Shown: one piece after another, positions 42,870 through 43,310 of the stretch | Position numbering within the stretch: the stretch's first letter is position 1 | How the letters are laid out: each line of letters opens with the position of its first letter | Assembly: GCA_013823325.1 (NCBI GenBank) | Contig: PNLY01000044.1 | Coordinates: forward strand, 1 to 43,310 | Direction: 5' to 3' | Origin: Methylobacterium sp. | Lineage (GTDB): Bacteria; Pseudomonadota; Alphaproteobacteria; Rhizobiales; Beijerinckiaceae | DNA: 43,310 nt | Program-made: the position numbers and the translations under genes | The notes under the pieces: model-generated | Seen by the model: the letters and a program-made list of their open reading frames with translations, nothing else | Database searches by the model: none | What the model was told of the DNA's origin: nothing

Positions 42870-43310
42870 TCAGGCTTCCTGCTTGCGAAGCGCCAGCTGC
42901 GCGACAACGAGGAAAAGCAGAAAGAAGCCGCCAAGCGCCAGCAGATTGGGCCAGAGCTCGGCCGCGCCCAGCCCCTTGGTGAAGACGCCGACGCTGACCG
43001 GCTGGTACCAGGCCGGCGGCAGGCTCATGCCGATCATGCGGCCGCCTCCCGAGAGCGAGGCGACCGGCACCATCAGGCCGGAGAAATTCACCGCCGGTAT
43101 GATCGACAGGATGGCGGTGGCGAAGACGGCCGCGACCTGCGTGCGCGTGAAGCTGGAGATGAGCTGGCCGAAACCGGTCGTCGCCGAGACATAGAGCAGG
43201 GTCGCCAGTCCCAGAACCCAGGCCGAACCCTTGATCGGCACCGCGAAGACGATCAGCGCGATCAGGACCAGCATCACGAAGCTGCCCATCGCGATCGCGA
43301 TATAAGGCAA
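42870..43310 (-). CDS. RbbA-like ABC transporter, C-terminal part
   Basis: This is the last 146 residues of a protein that continues beyond the window; the TTG at 43310 is an internal codon. It contains four to five transmembrane helices with TGFGQLISSFTRTQVAAVFATAILS, PAVNFSGLMVPVASLSGGG and MIGMSLPPAWYQPVSVGVFTKGL. This is the C-terminal membrane domain of the RbbA/YhiH group, fused ATPase-permease proteins (E. coli RbbA is described as ribosome-associated). Its pairing with a YhhJ permease downstream supports this. The ATPase domains should lie upstream, outside the window. Confidence 0.85.
   Translation of the reverse strand: MPYIAIAMGSFVMLVLIALIVFAVPIKGSAWVLGLATLLYVSATTGFGQLISSFTRTQVAAVFATAILSIIPAVNFSGLMVPVASLSGGGRMIGMSLPPAWYQPVSVGVFTKGLGAAELWPNLLALGGFFLLFLVVAQLALRKQEA

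Overview
The window is high-GC DNA (roughly two-thirds G+C in most genes) from an alphaproteobacterium, most likely of the order Hyphomicrobiales (Rhizobiales), in the Bosea/Bradyrhizobium neighbourhood. That placement is an inference. It rests on an ATP12-type F1-ATPase assembly chaperone, the PccB subtype, a haem/haemoglobin TonB receptor, FixK/FNR-type boxes, and a MaoC-Pta fusion plus acetate kinase beside a PHA-synthase-like remnant. No replication, phage or CRISPR module is visible.

Layout. 1-3.1 kb: a two-component system cut by the window edge, a small VOC protein and a LysE exporter. 3.2-8.5 kb: two large outer-membrane proteins on the minus strand, an autotransporter and a haemoglobin-type TonB receptor; the receptor has a perfect inverted repeat in its leader and a clear terminator. 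8.7-13.2 kb: a Tat-exported flavin amine oxidase, an unknown secreted protein, a MarR-GNAT fusion and glutamate racemase. 13.2-14.6 kb: an unknown membrane protein of visibly lower GC. 14.6-15.5 kb: rpsD, with a promoter, a terminator-like hairpin at the start of its leader, and a terminator. 15.5-20.3 kb: polysaccharide lyase, DUF3060 protein, MgtC, PsiF, an LTXXQ protein and a P1-family peptidase. 20.3-30.9 kb: ATP12, DUF1801, ClpP with AHSA1 and ArsR, LysE/MocR, pccB, LysR/quinone oxidoreductase and FabF/HxlR. Two copies of a 110-nt palindromic repeat lie here, each between convergent genes. 30.9-34.6 kb: a tightly coupled CecR-HlyD-ABC export operon whose regulator gene is preceded by a 24-bp perfect palindrome.

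34.6-43.3 kb is a partly decayed accessory/stress region: a YiaV/YiaW pair, a beheaded DUF1254 gene, an IS5-type relic, intact ackA and maoC-pta, a PHA-synthase-like remnant, an ABC-transporter fragment, a universal stress protein, and the end of an RbbA-YhhJ-type transporter. Two FNR/FixK-type boxes (39980-39999 and 40675-40688) suggest low-oxygen control of part of it. The intact acetate kinase and phosphotransacetylase would convert acetyl-CoA to acetate with ATP gain, which suits oxygen limitation. I see no single wholly new system. The strongest leads are the rpsD leader, the FNR-box cluster with its gene decay, and the compact export operon with its operator.
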